From Rhizobium sp. CC-YZS058 (GTDB lineage Bacteria > Pseudomonadota > Alphaproteobacteria > Rhizobiales > Rhizobiaceae): 64,000 nt of DNA. Below the pieces are notes generated by a model that worked only from the letters and a program-made list of their open reading frames with translations, had not been told where the DNA came from and searched no databases. Both the position numbers and the translations under genes were made by a program. The DNA lies in contig NZ_JAYESJ010000001.1 in the NCBI RefSeq assembly GCF_034720595.1, forward strand, positions 2,878,001-2,942,000, given 5' to 3'. Each line of letters starts with the position of its first letter. Within the stretch, counting starts at the first letter, position 1. Positions 18,386 through 28,647 of the stretch are shown piece after piece.

Positions 18386-18621
18386 TGCGTGATCGCAGTA
18401 GCAGCGTCGCCTTAGCTTGAAGGGTCGGAGACCAACTCAATGTCCTGCAAATGGTCCTCCTGCAAGGACCACCATCCCCATGAGCGGGCCGATTTACAGG
18501 TGATGCCGGCTCAAAAAGCTCTTTATGTCACGCCTATAAATTAGGGCCAAACCTGCTCTCGGTCAAGAAACGCGAGCGGCGGCTTCCAAACTGCGAGAAT
18601 TCTTTCCCGCGATCAGCACGC

Positions 18622-19404
18622 CTACTGCATATACCACCCGTGGCTGACCACAAGCGACTGGCCGGTCAGCGCGTTGGTTTCGAAGCCGGCGAAGAGGAGG
18701 GCGACTTCGGCGACGTCGTTGATGGTGGTGAATTCGGTGTCCACCGTGCCGCCGAGCATCATCTTCTTCACGACCTCGTCCTCAGAAATGCCGAGCGCCC
18801 TGGCTTGTTCGGGGATCTGCTTGTCGACGAGCGGCGTGCGCACGAAGCCGGGGCAGATGACATTGGCGCGGATGCCGTGCGGCCCGCCTTCCTTGGCCAT
18901 GACGCGGGCGAGGCCCAGAAGACCGTGCTTGGCGGTCACATAGGCCGATTTCAGCGGTGAGGCCTCGTGGCTGTGGACAGAGCCCATATAGATGATCGCG
19001 CCGCCGCCCTGTGCCTTCATGTGTGGAACGCAGGCCTTGGTCGTCAGGAAAGCCCCGTCGAGATGGATGGCGAGCATGCGCTTCCAGTCTTCGAACGGGA
19101 AGTCCTCCACGGGATGAACGATCTGGATGCCGGCATTGGAGACGAGCACGTCCACCCGGCCCCAGCGGTCGATGACGGAAGCGACGCCGTCATTGACGGC
19201 CGCCTCGCTGGTGACATCCATGGCAAGCCCGAAGGCTTCGCCCGGCCCCTTGGCCGTCAGCGCGGCGGCGGTCGCATCCGCGGCCTCCTGCTTGAGATCG
19301 GCAATGGCGACGCGCGCGCCTTCGCCGACATATTTCGCGGCGATGGCGCGGCCGATGCCGCTGGCCGAGCCGGTGACCAGGCAGACCTTGTCCTTCAGTT
19401 TCAT
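18622..19404 (-). CDS. 3-hydroxybutyrate dehydrogenase-like SDR
   Basis: This 260-residue short-chain dehydrogenase has the NAD-binding TGSASGIG (residues 11-18), NAG (about 88-90), catalytic Ser in [10 protein letters not shown], the YVTAKHG active site and a C-terminal [15 protein letters not shown]. The [17 protein letters not shown] segment and the C-terminus are typical of bacterial D-3-hydroxybutyrate dehydrogenases, which oxidise D-3-hydroxybutyrate to acetoacetate in PHB/ketone-body metabolism. The start [12 protein letters not shown] at 19404 follows GGGAAGGAGAAGGC. Substrate identity is inferred. Confidence 0.85.
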   Translation of the reverse strand: MKLKDKVCLVTGSASGIGRAIAAKYVGEGARVAIADLKQEAADATAAALTAKGPGEAFGLAMDVTSEAAVNDGVASVIDRWGRVDVLVSNAGIQIVHPVEDFPFEDWKRMLAIHLDGAFLTTKACVPHMKAQGGGAIIYMGSVHSHEASPLKSAYVTAKHGLLGLARVMAKEGGPHGIRANVICPGFVRTPLVDKQIPEQARALGISEDEVVKKMMLGGTVDTEFTTINDVAEVALLFAGFETNALTGQSLVVSHGWYMQ

Positions 19405-19615
19405 GCGCCTTCTCCTTCCCTCTTCGTCACACTCCGCAACAGGCTCCTTTGGTCCCGAGCCCGTGTTCCGCATCCGTCTCATCGGCAGCAAATCTGCGCC
19501 TTGCCATGGGGCGCCGGATCGACGCCCGTCCGCCGTCATCATCATGATGCGCGGGAGGATAGGCCGATCCGTCCGGCTGTAAAGCATCAGCCCGGCCCGG
19601 ACACCGAAGCCGGGA

Positions 19616-20023
19616 TCACAGGATCTGCAGGGCGAGCAACAGCCACAGGGCACTTTCGAATGCCATGCCGGCCATGAAAAGCTTCTGGCGGACGAAGAGC
19701 CGGTTGACGGTGACATGCACAATGGCATGGGCATAGCGCGTCGCCACGAAGCCCCAGGCGAGCGCGACCGCCAGCCAGCCGGCGCCGCCGGTCAGAAACA
19801 GGAGCACGGTGACGAGGTAGAACAGCACCGGCAGCTCGAACTGGTTGACGAGGCTGCGGGCAACGGTGGCACTGGGCGCCGGTTCCACCGAGGGTATGAG
19901 AAAGGCGGAGACCGAGACGGAGCCGGAGCGCACGCCGGCAATGCGCCGGCGCAGCATCAGGATATAAAGAGCGTGGACCAGCACGACCTGCGCGATGACC
20001 GGCCAGAAGATCGCAGTCTGCAT
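19616..20023 (-). CDS. MAPEG-family membrane protein
   Basis: This 135-residue protein has four hydrophobic segments and the MAPEG core: [20 protein letters not shown] (the RxxNxxE...F motif) and [19 protein letters not shown]. The eukaryotic relatives are microsomal glutathione transferases and eicosanoid enzymes; the bacterial role is unclear. The start at [12 protein letters not shown] (20023) is preceded by GGGAGATTAGTG. It is downstream of guaB on the same strand, an order seen in other Rhizobiaceae, and may be co-transcribed. Confidence 0.85.
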   Translation of the reverse strand: MQTAIFWPVIAQVVLVHALYILMLRRRIAGVRSGSVSVSAFLIPSVEPAPSATVARSLVNQFELPVLFYLVTVLLFLTGGAGWLAVALAWGFVATRYAHAIVHVTVNRLFVRQKLFMAGMAFESALWLLLALQIL

Positions 20024-20100
20024 CACTAATCTCCCGTCCCGGAGCAACGATCGCGTGGCCTTGCCCGCCGTTTGCGGCGGGAAAGGCTGTTCAGGAGAGC

Positions 20101-21946
<1,846 letters not shown>

Positions 21947-22255
21947 ATGACGGCATTGAAGAAGCGTGCGCAGGCCCATGAAACGCGGTTTGCGATCGAC
22001 CAGGAAATTCTTTTCAAGGCGGAGGCCCGCCGCAATGCGCTGATCGGCCTTTGGGCGGCGGATGCGCTGCGCCATCCGGAGCGGGAAACCTATGCCCGCG
22101 ACATGGTCGAGGCCGGTGTGGAACATCCCGAAGCGGTGATCGAGAAGCTGCGCGCCGATTTCGATGCCGCCGGCGTCATCTGCCTCGAGGACGAAATTCG
22201 CGCCCGCATGGTCGCCATGCTGCGCGAGATCGCCGACGACATGCATCGCCGCTGA
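21947..22255 (+). CDS. DUF1476 protein, F1-ATPase inhibitor zeta-subunit family
   Basis: This 102-residue, all-helical, charged protein contains the family block IDQEILFKAEARRNALIGLW followed by AADALRHP, and ends RMVAMLREIADDMHRR. In Paracoccus, DUF1476 is the zeta subunit that inhibits F1-ATPase hydrolysis; in other alphaproteobacteria the role is weaker or unverified. The N-terminal inhibitory segment is short and basic here (MTALKKRAQAHETRFA). It is a stand-alone gene, divergent from guaB. Confidence 0.82.
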   Translation: MTALKKRAQAHETRFAIDQEILFKAEARRNALIGLWAADALRHPERETYARDMVEAGVEHPEAVIEKLRADFDAAGVICLEDEIRARMVAMLREIADDMHRR

Positions 22256-22296
22256 GACGAGGCCGGCGGCGCTGCCGCCGCCGACCCTTCAGTGCT

Positions 22297-23295
22297 TCAC
22301 AAATAGAACTGGTAGGAGGCGGGAATGAAGCGATAGCCCTCGCCTGCCTTTTCGACATAGCCCAGCGACGGATAGGGCATGTGATAGCCGATGAAGGGCA
22401 GGCGCTCGGCGGCGATCATGTCGAAGACCTTGCGGCGCGTCGCCGTGGCCTTGTCCTTGTCCATGTCGAAACGCACCTGCCAGTCCGGCTTCTGCAGCGA
22501 CAGGACATAATGGTTCGCCGTATCGGCCGTCAGCATCAGGTCCTTGCCGGCGGAGGAGACGCGGAAGATCATGTGGCCCGGCGAATGGCCGAAGGCCTCG
22601 ATGCCGGTGATGCCCGGCACCACCTCGGCCCCCTCCTTGATGAAGGTGATCTTGTCCTTCAGCGGCACGACGCTGGCCATGACCGCCTTCTGGTTGCCTT
22701 CCGCCGGGGTGCCGGCGCGGGCGGGGTCGGTCCAGAAGGCATATTCCACCTCGCCGGCAATGATCGCGGCCTTCGGGAAGGCCGGTTTTCCGCCTTCCAT
22801 CAGCCCGCCGATGTGGTCGCCATGCATGTGGGTCAGCACCACATGGGTGATGGAATCCGGGCTGTAGCCGGCATCGGCCAGGCCCTTGATCAGCTGTCCA
22901 TTGCCGGCCTCACGGCCCGCTTCGCCGAAACCGGTGTCGAACAGCACGACGGCGCTGCCGGTATCGACGACCACGGGCGAGAAGCCGTTCGCGAACTTGT
23001 CCGAGGGAAGGAAATTCTGCTCCAGCAGTGCGGCAACCGCGTCCTTGGGCTGGTCGATGCCGAAGGTCTCGTTGGGGTTTTCGGCGACCCGGATACCATC
23101 GCTGATCACGGTGACGGTGAAATCGCCGAGCTTGATGCTGTTTGCCCGCCCGGCCGGCGTGGTCTGTGGTTGGCTCATCGGCTTGGCGCCCTCCTGCGCA
23201 TAGGCCGAACCGGGCCTGAGGATCATCGGCGCGGCGAGCGCCGTGAGCGCCGTTGCACCAAACAGCGTGCGGCGGCGAAAATTGACCTTGTCCAT
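22297..23295 (-). CDS. MBL-fold metallo-hydrolase, Tat-exported
   Basis: This 332-residue protein begins with a twin-arginine leader (NFRRRTLFGATALTALAAPM, cleavage near AYA). The metallo-beta-lactamase fold shows HMHGDHIGG for the dinuclear metal site, DTGFGE before it, and later GHSPGHM and the final His-containing strand FIGYHMPYPSLGYV. The subgroup resembles AHL-lactonase- or arylsulfatase-like periplasmic hydrolases, but the substrate is unknown. GGAG lies 8 nt before the start. It converges on the DUF1476 gene across 41 bp that hold a GGCGGC/GCCGCC hairpin. Confidence 0.9.
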   Translation of the reverse strand: MDKVNFRRRTLFGATALTALAAPMILRPGSAYAQEGAKPMSQPQTTPAGRANSIKLGDFTVTVISDGIRVAENPNETFGIDQPKDAVAALLEQNFLPSDKFANGFSPVVVDTGSAVVLFDTGFGEAGREAGNGQLIKGLADAGYSPDSITHVVLTHMHGDHIGGLMEGGKPAFPKAAIIAGEVEYAFWTDPARAGTPAEGNQKAVMASVVPLKDKITFIKEGAEVVPGITGIEAFGHSPGHMIFRVSSAGKDLMLTADTANHYVLSLQKPDWQVRFDMDKDKATATRRKVFDMIAAERLPFIGYHMPYPSLGYVEKAGEGYRFIPASYQFYL

Positions 23296-23546
23296 GGTTC
23301 AAACTCCGTTTCGAGCGTGCGGTCTCTTTTTCGTAAGGCCAACCTAGCGCAATGAAGACGGGCGGACAGAACGGCCGGATCATTTCACGCCGTTGTGATA
23401 GCGCCGTGCATCGGGCTGCTGCCTTTTGGCCTTCGCTGCCCTAAGTTCAAGTTCCGGCCGCGCATCGCCTGCCCTGTAGCGACCTTTCGCCGGACCGCCT
23501 GCGTCTTGCAGGCGGCCTGTCCTCGCGCCCGCAAGGCCTCGTTTGC

Positions 23547-24971
23547 ATGAACCGCATTGTCCCGCTGATTCTCGCCGTCGCGCTCTTCATGGAGCAGATG
23601 GATTCGACCGTAATCGCCACCTCCCTGCCCGCCATTGCGCGGGACCTCGGGGTGGGGCCGATCACGCTCAAGCTGGCGCTGACCTCCTACATGGTGTCGC
23701 TGGCGATCTTCATTCCCTTGAGCGGCTGGATGGCCGACCGCTTCGGCGCCAAGCGCGTGTTTCGCCTGGCAATCCTCGTCTTTATCGTCGGTTCCATCCT
23801 CTGCGCGGTCTCAGGCAGCCTGCTTGCCTTCGTCGGCGCGCGCTTCCTCCAGGGCATGGGGGGCGCGATGATGACGCCGGTCGCCCGCCTGGTCCTGGTG
23901 CGTTCCACGCAGAGGAGCGAGCTGGTGGGCGCCATGGCGCTGCTCAGCATTCCGGCGCTGACCGGTCCCTTGGCCGGCCCGCCGCTCGGCGGCTTCATCA
24001 CCACCTATTTCTCCTGGCACTGGATCTTCCTCATCAACGTGCCGGTCGGCATCCTCGGTTACATTCTCTCCGGTCTCTATCTGCCCGAGGTCAAAAGCGA
24101 GCAGCCGCCGCCGATCGACGTGACGGGCTTTTTCCTAAGCGCCATTGCCGCCGCCGGCACGATGTTCGGCCTCTCGGTGATGAGCCTGCCGGCCCTGCCG
24201 CCGATCGTGGGCGCGATCTCGACGGCGATCGGGCTCCTGACCGGCATTCTCTATGTGCGCCACGCGCGCCAGCACCCCGCGCCGCTGCTCGATCTGGCTC
24301 TGTTCAGGGACAGCGCCTTTCGCGCGGCCTCGCTCGGCGGCACGCTGTTTCGCATCTCGATCGGCGCCATTCCCTTCCTGATGCCGCTGATGCTGCAGGT
24401 GGGCTTCGGTCTGTCGCCCTTCCAGTCCGGCATGATCACCTTCGTCGGCGCGATCGGCGCGCTGACGACGAAATTCTTTGCCAAGCGCGTGCTGGTCTTC
24501 GCCGGTTTCCGCACGACGCTGATCGCCGCAGCCGTGATCGGCACGGTGCTGACCTTCGTCAACGGGCTCTTTACTCCCGCGACCCCCTGGGCTGTCATGG
24601 CGGGCGTGCTGCTGCTTGCCGGCTTTGCCCGCTCCTTCTTCTTCACCAGCGTCAACGCTCTGTCCTTTGCCGATATTCCGGACAGCATGGCGAGCAAGGC
24701 CACCGCGATGAGCGCGGTTCTGCAGCAGATGAGCCTTGCCATGGGCGTCGCCGTGGCCGGCGCGATCCTGGAGATCGAGACACGGATCACCGGCACGGCG
24801 CTGACGCTGGACGACTTCCAGCTCGCCTTCATGATCATCTCCGCGATCACGCTCGTCTCGGTCATTCCCTTCCTGCGCATGAACAAGGACGCCGGCGCCT
24901 CCGTTTCCGGCCACCGCACGCCGGCAAAACGCCGGGCGGAAAAGGAATTGGAGGTGGCGGCTGGGAAGTGA
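23547..24971 (+). CDS. MFS drug-efflux type transporter (DHA2-like)
   Basis: This 474-residue inner-membrane protein has about 14 hydrophobic helices. Motif A is GWMADRFGAKRVFR and motif D1-like is EQMDSTVIATSLPAIARDLG. Motif C-like GPLAGPPLGGFITTYFSWHW follows. These features fit the DHA2 (14-TMS) multidrug exporters that use the proton gradient. No partner membrane-fusion protein is present. It converges closely (4 bp) on rlmE. Substrate unknown. Confidence 0.88.
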   Translation: MNRIVPLILAVALFMEQMDSTVIATSLPAIARDLGVGPITLKLALTSYMVSLAIFIPLSGWMADRFGAKRVFRLAILVFIVGSILCAVSGSLLAFVGARFLQGMGGAMMTPVARLVLVRSTQRSELVGAMALLSIPALTGPLAGPPLGGFITTYFSWHWIFLINVPVGILGYILSGLYLPEVKSEQPPPIDVTGFFLSAIAAAGTMFGLSVMSLPALPPIVGAISTAIGLLTGILYVRHARQHPAPLLDLALFRDSAFRAASLGGTLFRISIGAIPFLMPLMLQVGFGLSPFQSGMITFVGAIGALTTKFFAKRVLVFAGFRTTLIAAAVIGTVLTFVNGLFTPATPWAVMAGVLLLAGFARSFFFTSVNALSFADIPDSMASKATAMSAVLQQMSLAMGVAVAGAILEIETRITGTALTLDDFQLAFMIISAITLVSVIPFLRMNKDAGASVSGHRTPAKRRAEKELEVAAGK

Positions 24972-24975
24972 GCGA

Positions 24976-25758
24976 TCAGGCGTCGCGATCCTCGGCTGCC
25001 TGATCGGGCCCCTCGTCCATCGCCATCTCGTCCGCCTCGTCCCGGCCGGCGCCGATGCCCTGCGCCGGGCGGCCCTTGAAGCCCTTGGCGAGCAGGAACA
25101 TCTCGACCGATTCGGCGCGCGAGGAGGCCGGCTTGACGTGGATGACCTGGCGGAAGTTGAGCTTGAGCATGGTCAGGAGATCGCGCTCGGTGCCGCCCTG
25201 GAAGGTCTTGGCAAGGAAGTGGCCGCCTGTCGCCAGAACATCGACCGCGAAATAGGCCGCGACCTCGCACAGATGCATGGTGCGGATATGGTCCGTCTGG
25301 CGGTGGCCCGTTGTCGGCGCCGCCATGTCGGAGAGCACCAGATCCGGCGCGCCGCCGAGCGCCTGCATGAGCCGGTCGGGCGCGGAGGGATCGAGGAAAT
25401 CGAGCTCGAAGATCGTCACGCCCGGCAGCGGATCCATCGGCAGGAAGTCGATCGCCACGACGCGCGGATCGGCATCATGGGAATCCGTTACCTTGGCGGC
25501 GATCTGCGACCAGCTGCCGGGGGCGGCGCCGAGATCGATGATGCGCCGGGCGCCGGAAAGGATCTTGTGCTTCTCGTCGATCTCCAGAAGCTTGAAGGCG
25601 GCGCGCGCGCGATAGCCTTCCAGCTGGGCGCGCTGCACATAGGGATCGTTGATGTGGCGCTCGATCCAGCGGCGCGAAGAGGCCTTGAGCTTGCCCTTCT
25701 TAACCTTCTGGCCGAGCTTGCGGCCGGTGCGGTTGCCGCCGATCGGTGGCTTGGTCAT
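24976..25758 (-). CDS. rlmE: 23S rRNA (uridine2552-2'-O)-methyltransferase
   Basis: This 260-residue RrmJ/FtsJ enzyme methylates U2552 in the ribosomal A loop. It shows [19 protein letters not shown] (catalytic Lys), the SAM site [14 protein letters not shown], the catalytic [16 protein letters not shown], and KTFQGG. The Lys-rich N-terminus ([20 protein letters not shown]) and acidic C-terminal tail ([20 protein letters not shown]) are alphaproteobacterial extensions. The start ATG at 25758 has AAGGA nine bases upstream. It is downstream of the ppx gene on the same strand, a conserved pair. Confidence 0.95.
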   Translation of the reverse strand: MTKPPIGGNRTGRKLGQKVKKGKLKASSRRWIERHINDPYVQRAQLEGYRARAAFKLLEIDEKHKILSGARRIIDLGAAPGSWSQIAAKVTDSHDADPRVVAIDFLPMDPLPGVTIFELDFLDPSAPDRLMQALGGAPDLVLSDMAAPTTGHRQTDHIRTMHLCEVAAYFAVDVLATGGHFLAKTFQGGTERDLLTMLKLNFRQVIHVKPASSRAESVEMFLLAKGFKGRPAQGIGAGRDEADEMAMDEGPDQAAEDRDA

Positions 25759-25848
25759 GGGTTTCAATCCTTTTCATCGCCGCAGAAGCGCCGCCCTGCG
25801 TTCAGGCGAGGCAGCATCGCAGCCCTTGCTCTTGCATGCAAACCGCCC

Positions 25849-28026
25849 TCAGGCGCCGCGCCGCGGCCGCCCGCGCCGCCAGACGCCGTCATCGGCCATC
25901 ATGTCGGTCAGCAGCCCCTCGCGCAGGCCGCGATCGGCCACCCGCATGCGGGTCGAGGGCCAGCGGCGGCGGATCGCCTCCAAAATGGCGCAGCCCGCCA
26001 GAACGAGATCGGCGCGATCCGGCCCGATGCAGGGATTGGCGGCCCGCGCCGCGAAATCCCACGAGAGCAGCCGCGCCTGCATGGCGGTCACCTCGTCATT
26101 CGTCAGCCAGACCCCATCGACCCGGCGCCGGTCATAGCGCGGCAGGTCGAGATGGACGCCGGCCAGCGTCGTGACCGTGCCCGACGTGCCGATCAGGTAG
26201 AAATCGCTCTCCGCACCGGAGTTGGAGCGAGACGTCTCGATGGCCGGGCAATCGAAGCCGGAGAGCATCGCCTCCACCTCCTGCACCATCGCCTCGAAGC
26301 GCTCGGGCGTGACGTCGCGCCCGCCATGGCGTTCGGAAAGGGTGACGACGCCGACCGGCAGCGAGGTCCAGTGGGTGATATGATTGGCAAGCCGGGAGGA
26401 GCGGCTTTCGCCGATCTTCAGCACCGCGATTTCCGACGAGCCGCCGCCAATATCGAACAGCACGACCGAGCGGGCCTCGCGCCCGACCAGCGAGGAACAG
26501 CCGGAGACGGCAAGCCGCGCCTCGGTTTCCCGGTCGATGATTTCGAGCTCCAGCCCGGTTTCGGCCGCCACCCGCGCCATGAAGGCCGCGCCGTTCTCCG
26601 CCCGGCGCGCCGCCTCTGTGGCGATCAGCCGCCGCCTGCGGACCGGCCGCCCGGCAAGCTTGACCGCGCAGACCTTGAGCGCCTCGACGGCGCGGTGCAT
26701 CGCCTCGTCGGACAGCCGGCCGCTCGCCGCAAGGCCTTCCCCCAGCCGCACGATGCGGGAAAAGGCATCGACGACGCGGAACTGGCCCGGCCGGGTCGGC
26801 TGGGCGATGAGCAGGCGGCAATTGTTGGTGCCGAGATCGAGCGCGGCATAGAGCGGCGCCGCCTCGTCTCCGGCAGAGGCGCCGGACTGGCTGCGTGCCC
26901 AGCCGGCACCCGGCATCGGCCGCGCCTGGCCCGCCCCGCGGCCCGGCGGACGCGCCGTGCCCCAACCTTGTGCCGCCGCTAATCCCTCAGCTCCGCCAAG
27001 GCCGGATTGCGGGAGCTGGCCGGCCGAGCCTTCAGCCTCGCCCGAGCGCCTGCCGGCCGAGCCCACCTGCGAAGCCGACCCCGCCTGCGAACCGGACACA
27101 TTCCGCCCGGCCGAGCCCCCCTCGCCCACAGGCGCCGGATGGCGGGAGGCCTTGGCCTCGTGGGCCGGCAGGGGACGGCCCTGCAAGGAGCGCGGACGCC
27201 CCTTGGACGCGCCGGCATGACCGGCTGGACGCGCCCCGGCATGGCGGTGGCCGGGCTCCGCCGGCCCGCCGCGCGTCTGGCCGTTCTGCGAAAGCGAAGA
27301 TTGACCGTGATGATCAGCGGAACGATCCGACGACGGATCGCCTTCCTGCGAACCAGCCGCACCCGCAGCGCGGGAGAGAAGTGACGGTGTCGCATTCGAG
27401 GCGTGGCCAGGATGGCGCCCCGCCTGCTCGTGCCGCTTGCGCCGCCGCTTCCCCTTGCGCGGCTCCGCGCCGGATGGGCTTGCAGGCCTGCCCCCGTCCT
27501 GCGCCGGGTTCACCGGGCGATCGGACCCGGCACGCGCGGCGCGCTCGGCCTGCGCCCCGGCAGCGGGGAACTGCCCGGTGCCGGCGGACGAGGCCTTGCC
27601 ACGACGGCGGCGCTTCCGCTTGCGCTCCGGCCCAGCGGACCCTTTCTCGGACGCGGACCCTTTCTCGGAAGCGGATCGGCTCTCCGAGGACGATGCCAGC
27701 GAAGGGCGCGCGCCCGACATGGGACCGCTCCCGCCGGAACCTGGCCAGGCAGAGCCGTGACCCGAACCGGCTGCGGCATCGGCGCCGCGATCGCCCATGG
27801 GCGACGCGGCGGAGCCCGCACCGACGGCAGCCGGCGCGGAGGCAGCAGGCAAGGAGGCGACAGGGAGGGGGGCGGCATGGGGCGAAGCGGCGCGGGCGCG
27901 TTTTCCGCGCCTGCGCTTGGCTTTTCCGGCGCGCGGCAGACCCTGCCCCTCGCTCCGGCCCTCGGCCGACACCCCGGAAACAGACGGCTGATCGCCGTGA
28001 TCGGGGTCTTTCACTGTATCTACCAT
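25849..28026 (-). CDS. Ppx/GppA phosphatase with a ~385-residue disordered N-terminal extension
   Basis: This 725-residue protein has the exopolyphosphatase/pppGpp-phosphatase fold only in residues about 388-725 (YAALDLGTNNCRLLIA, FDIGGGSSEIAVL, IGTSGTVTTLAG). The preceding 385 residues are low-complexity Gly/Ser/Ala/Arg/Pro with basic clusters (KAKRRRGKRARAA, ERKRKRRRRGKASS, RKGKRRRKRHEQ) and a short duplicated SASEKGS unit. Family members have about 300-520 residues, so the extension is exceptional. Basic clusters suggest nucleic-acid or polyphosphate binding. Upstream in-frame MRGAM at 28038 is a possible alternative start. Confidence 0.88.
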   Translation of the reverse strand: MVDTVKDPDHGDQPSVSGVSAEGRSEGQGLPRAGKAKRRRGKRARAASPHAAPLPVASLPAASAPAAVGAGSAASPMGDRGADAAAGSGHGSAWPGSGGSGPMSGARPSLASSSESRSASEKGSASEKGSAGPERKRKRRRRGKASSAGTGQFPAAGAQAERAARAGSDRPVNPAQDGGRPASPSGAEPRKGKRRRKRHEQAGRHPGHASNATPSLLSRAAGAAGSQEGDPSSDRSADHHGQSSLSQNGQTRGGPAEPGHRHAGARPAGHAGASKGRPRSLQGRPLPAHEAKASRHPAPVGEGGSAGRNVSGSQAGSASQVGSAGRRSGEAEGSAGQLPQSGLGGAEGLAAAQGWGTARPPGRGAGQARPMPGAGWARSQSGASAGDEAAPLYAALDLGTNNCRLLIAQPTRPGQFRVVDAFSRIVRLGEGLAASGRLSDEAMHRAVEALKVCAVKLAGRPVRRRRLIATEAARRAENGAAFMARVAAETGLELEIIDRETEARLAVSGCSSLVGREARSVVLFDIGGGSSEIAVLKIGESRSSRLANHITHWTSLPVGVVTLSERHGGRDVTPERFEAMVQEVEAMLSGFDCPAIETSRSNSGAESDFYLIGTSGTVTTLAGVHLDLPRYDRRRVDGVWLTNDEVTAMQARLLSWDFAARAANPCIGPDRADLVLAGCAILEAIRRRWPSTRMRVADRGLREGLLTDMMADDGVWRRGRPRRGA

Positions 28027-28416
28027 GGCGCCGCGCAAGCCCGAAGGCCGCTCAAGACGCTCTCACTATGAACGTTGGGCGAACACTACCAGCCGGCCGC
28101 GCATTCGCCAAACCCTTTTTGCCCCTCCCTGCGCAAGCCACACCGAACAAAGCCCCCGTCCTGCCGACCTCGTTCCGCAGCTTGGCCGAACCCGCCGCCG
28201 CCACGGACCAAGGCCCGGCCACCCCCGCCGACCGCGACCACTCGATCCCCCTTCGCAAGCCGCCCGGCACCCCGCGCCCACCCCTCTCGCCCTTCGGACA
28301 GCCGATCCTCATCTTTTCGGGATTCTTCGTCAAAAACCGCTTTGCATCCGCCCCGCTTTTGTCTATAAGCCCGCTCACCGAACGGCGCCCGGCCAAGCCA
28401 CCGCCCACCGGCCTGC

Positions 28417-28490
28417 TGGGGAATAGGTTAACGGTAGACCCACGGACTCTGACTCCGTTAGTCCTGGTTCGAATCCAGGTTCCCCAGCCA
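28417..28490 (+). tRNA. tRNA-Gln (anticodon CTG)
   Basis: A full cloverleaf can be drawn: acceptor TGGGGAA/TTCCCCA, D arm GGTT/GACC, anticodon stem ACGGA/TCCGT with loop CTCTGAC (anticodon CTG, reading CAG), and T arm CCTGG/CCAGG with TTCGAAT. Discriminator G and an encoded CCA follow. Its 3' end is the probable integration site of the island that starts here. Confidence 0.95.
28471..28490 (+). repeat. Candidate attL within the tRNA-Gln 3' end
   Basis: GAATCCAGGTTCCCCAGCCA, the last 20 bp of the tRNA gene, recurs with 18/20 identity at 58612-58631. The first 12 bases are identical. This is the standard footprint of tyrosine-recombinase insertion into a tRNA gene. Confidence 0.7.
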
Positions 28491-28543
28491 ATTCTCCCTA
28501 AATCCCTTGATTCCTTTGTTCTTCCGTCGTGCCGGACCCCGTT

Positions 28544-28583
28544 TGGGCATCATTGGCGACCTGATGCCCAGACCTGATGCCCA
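28544..28583. promoter_or_regulatory. Possible integrase arm-type sites, left end
   Basis: TGGGCATCA (28544-28552) is an inverted copy of TGATGCCCA (28562-28570), which is repeated directly at 28575-28583 within GACCTGATGCCCA. The same 9-mer is found at 58509-58517, about 100 bp inside the right end. The arrangement fits arm-binding sites of a tyrosine recombinase or its excisionase, or the int operator. Confidence 0.5.
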
Positions 28584-28647
28584 CAGGTGAGGCCCACGCG
28601 TGCGTTGACGTGGTTCCTGACCGGTGGCCTGCAAGGGCAGTCGCGCC

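Noticed and set aside
26895..28577. Plus-strand frame opposite the disordered N-terminus of Ppx/GppA, reaching into the tRNA
   Set aside because: Arg/Pro-rich artefact of low-complexity GC-rich DNA; it would read through a tRNA gene.
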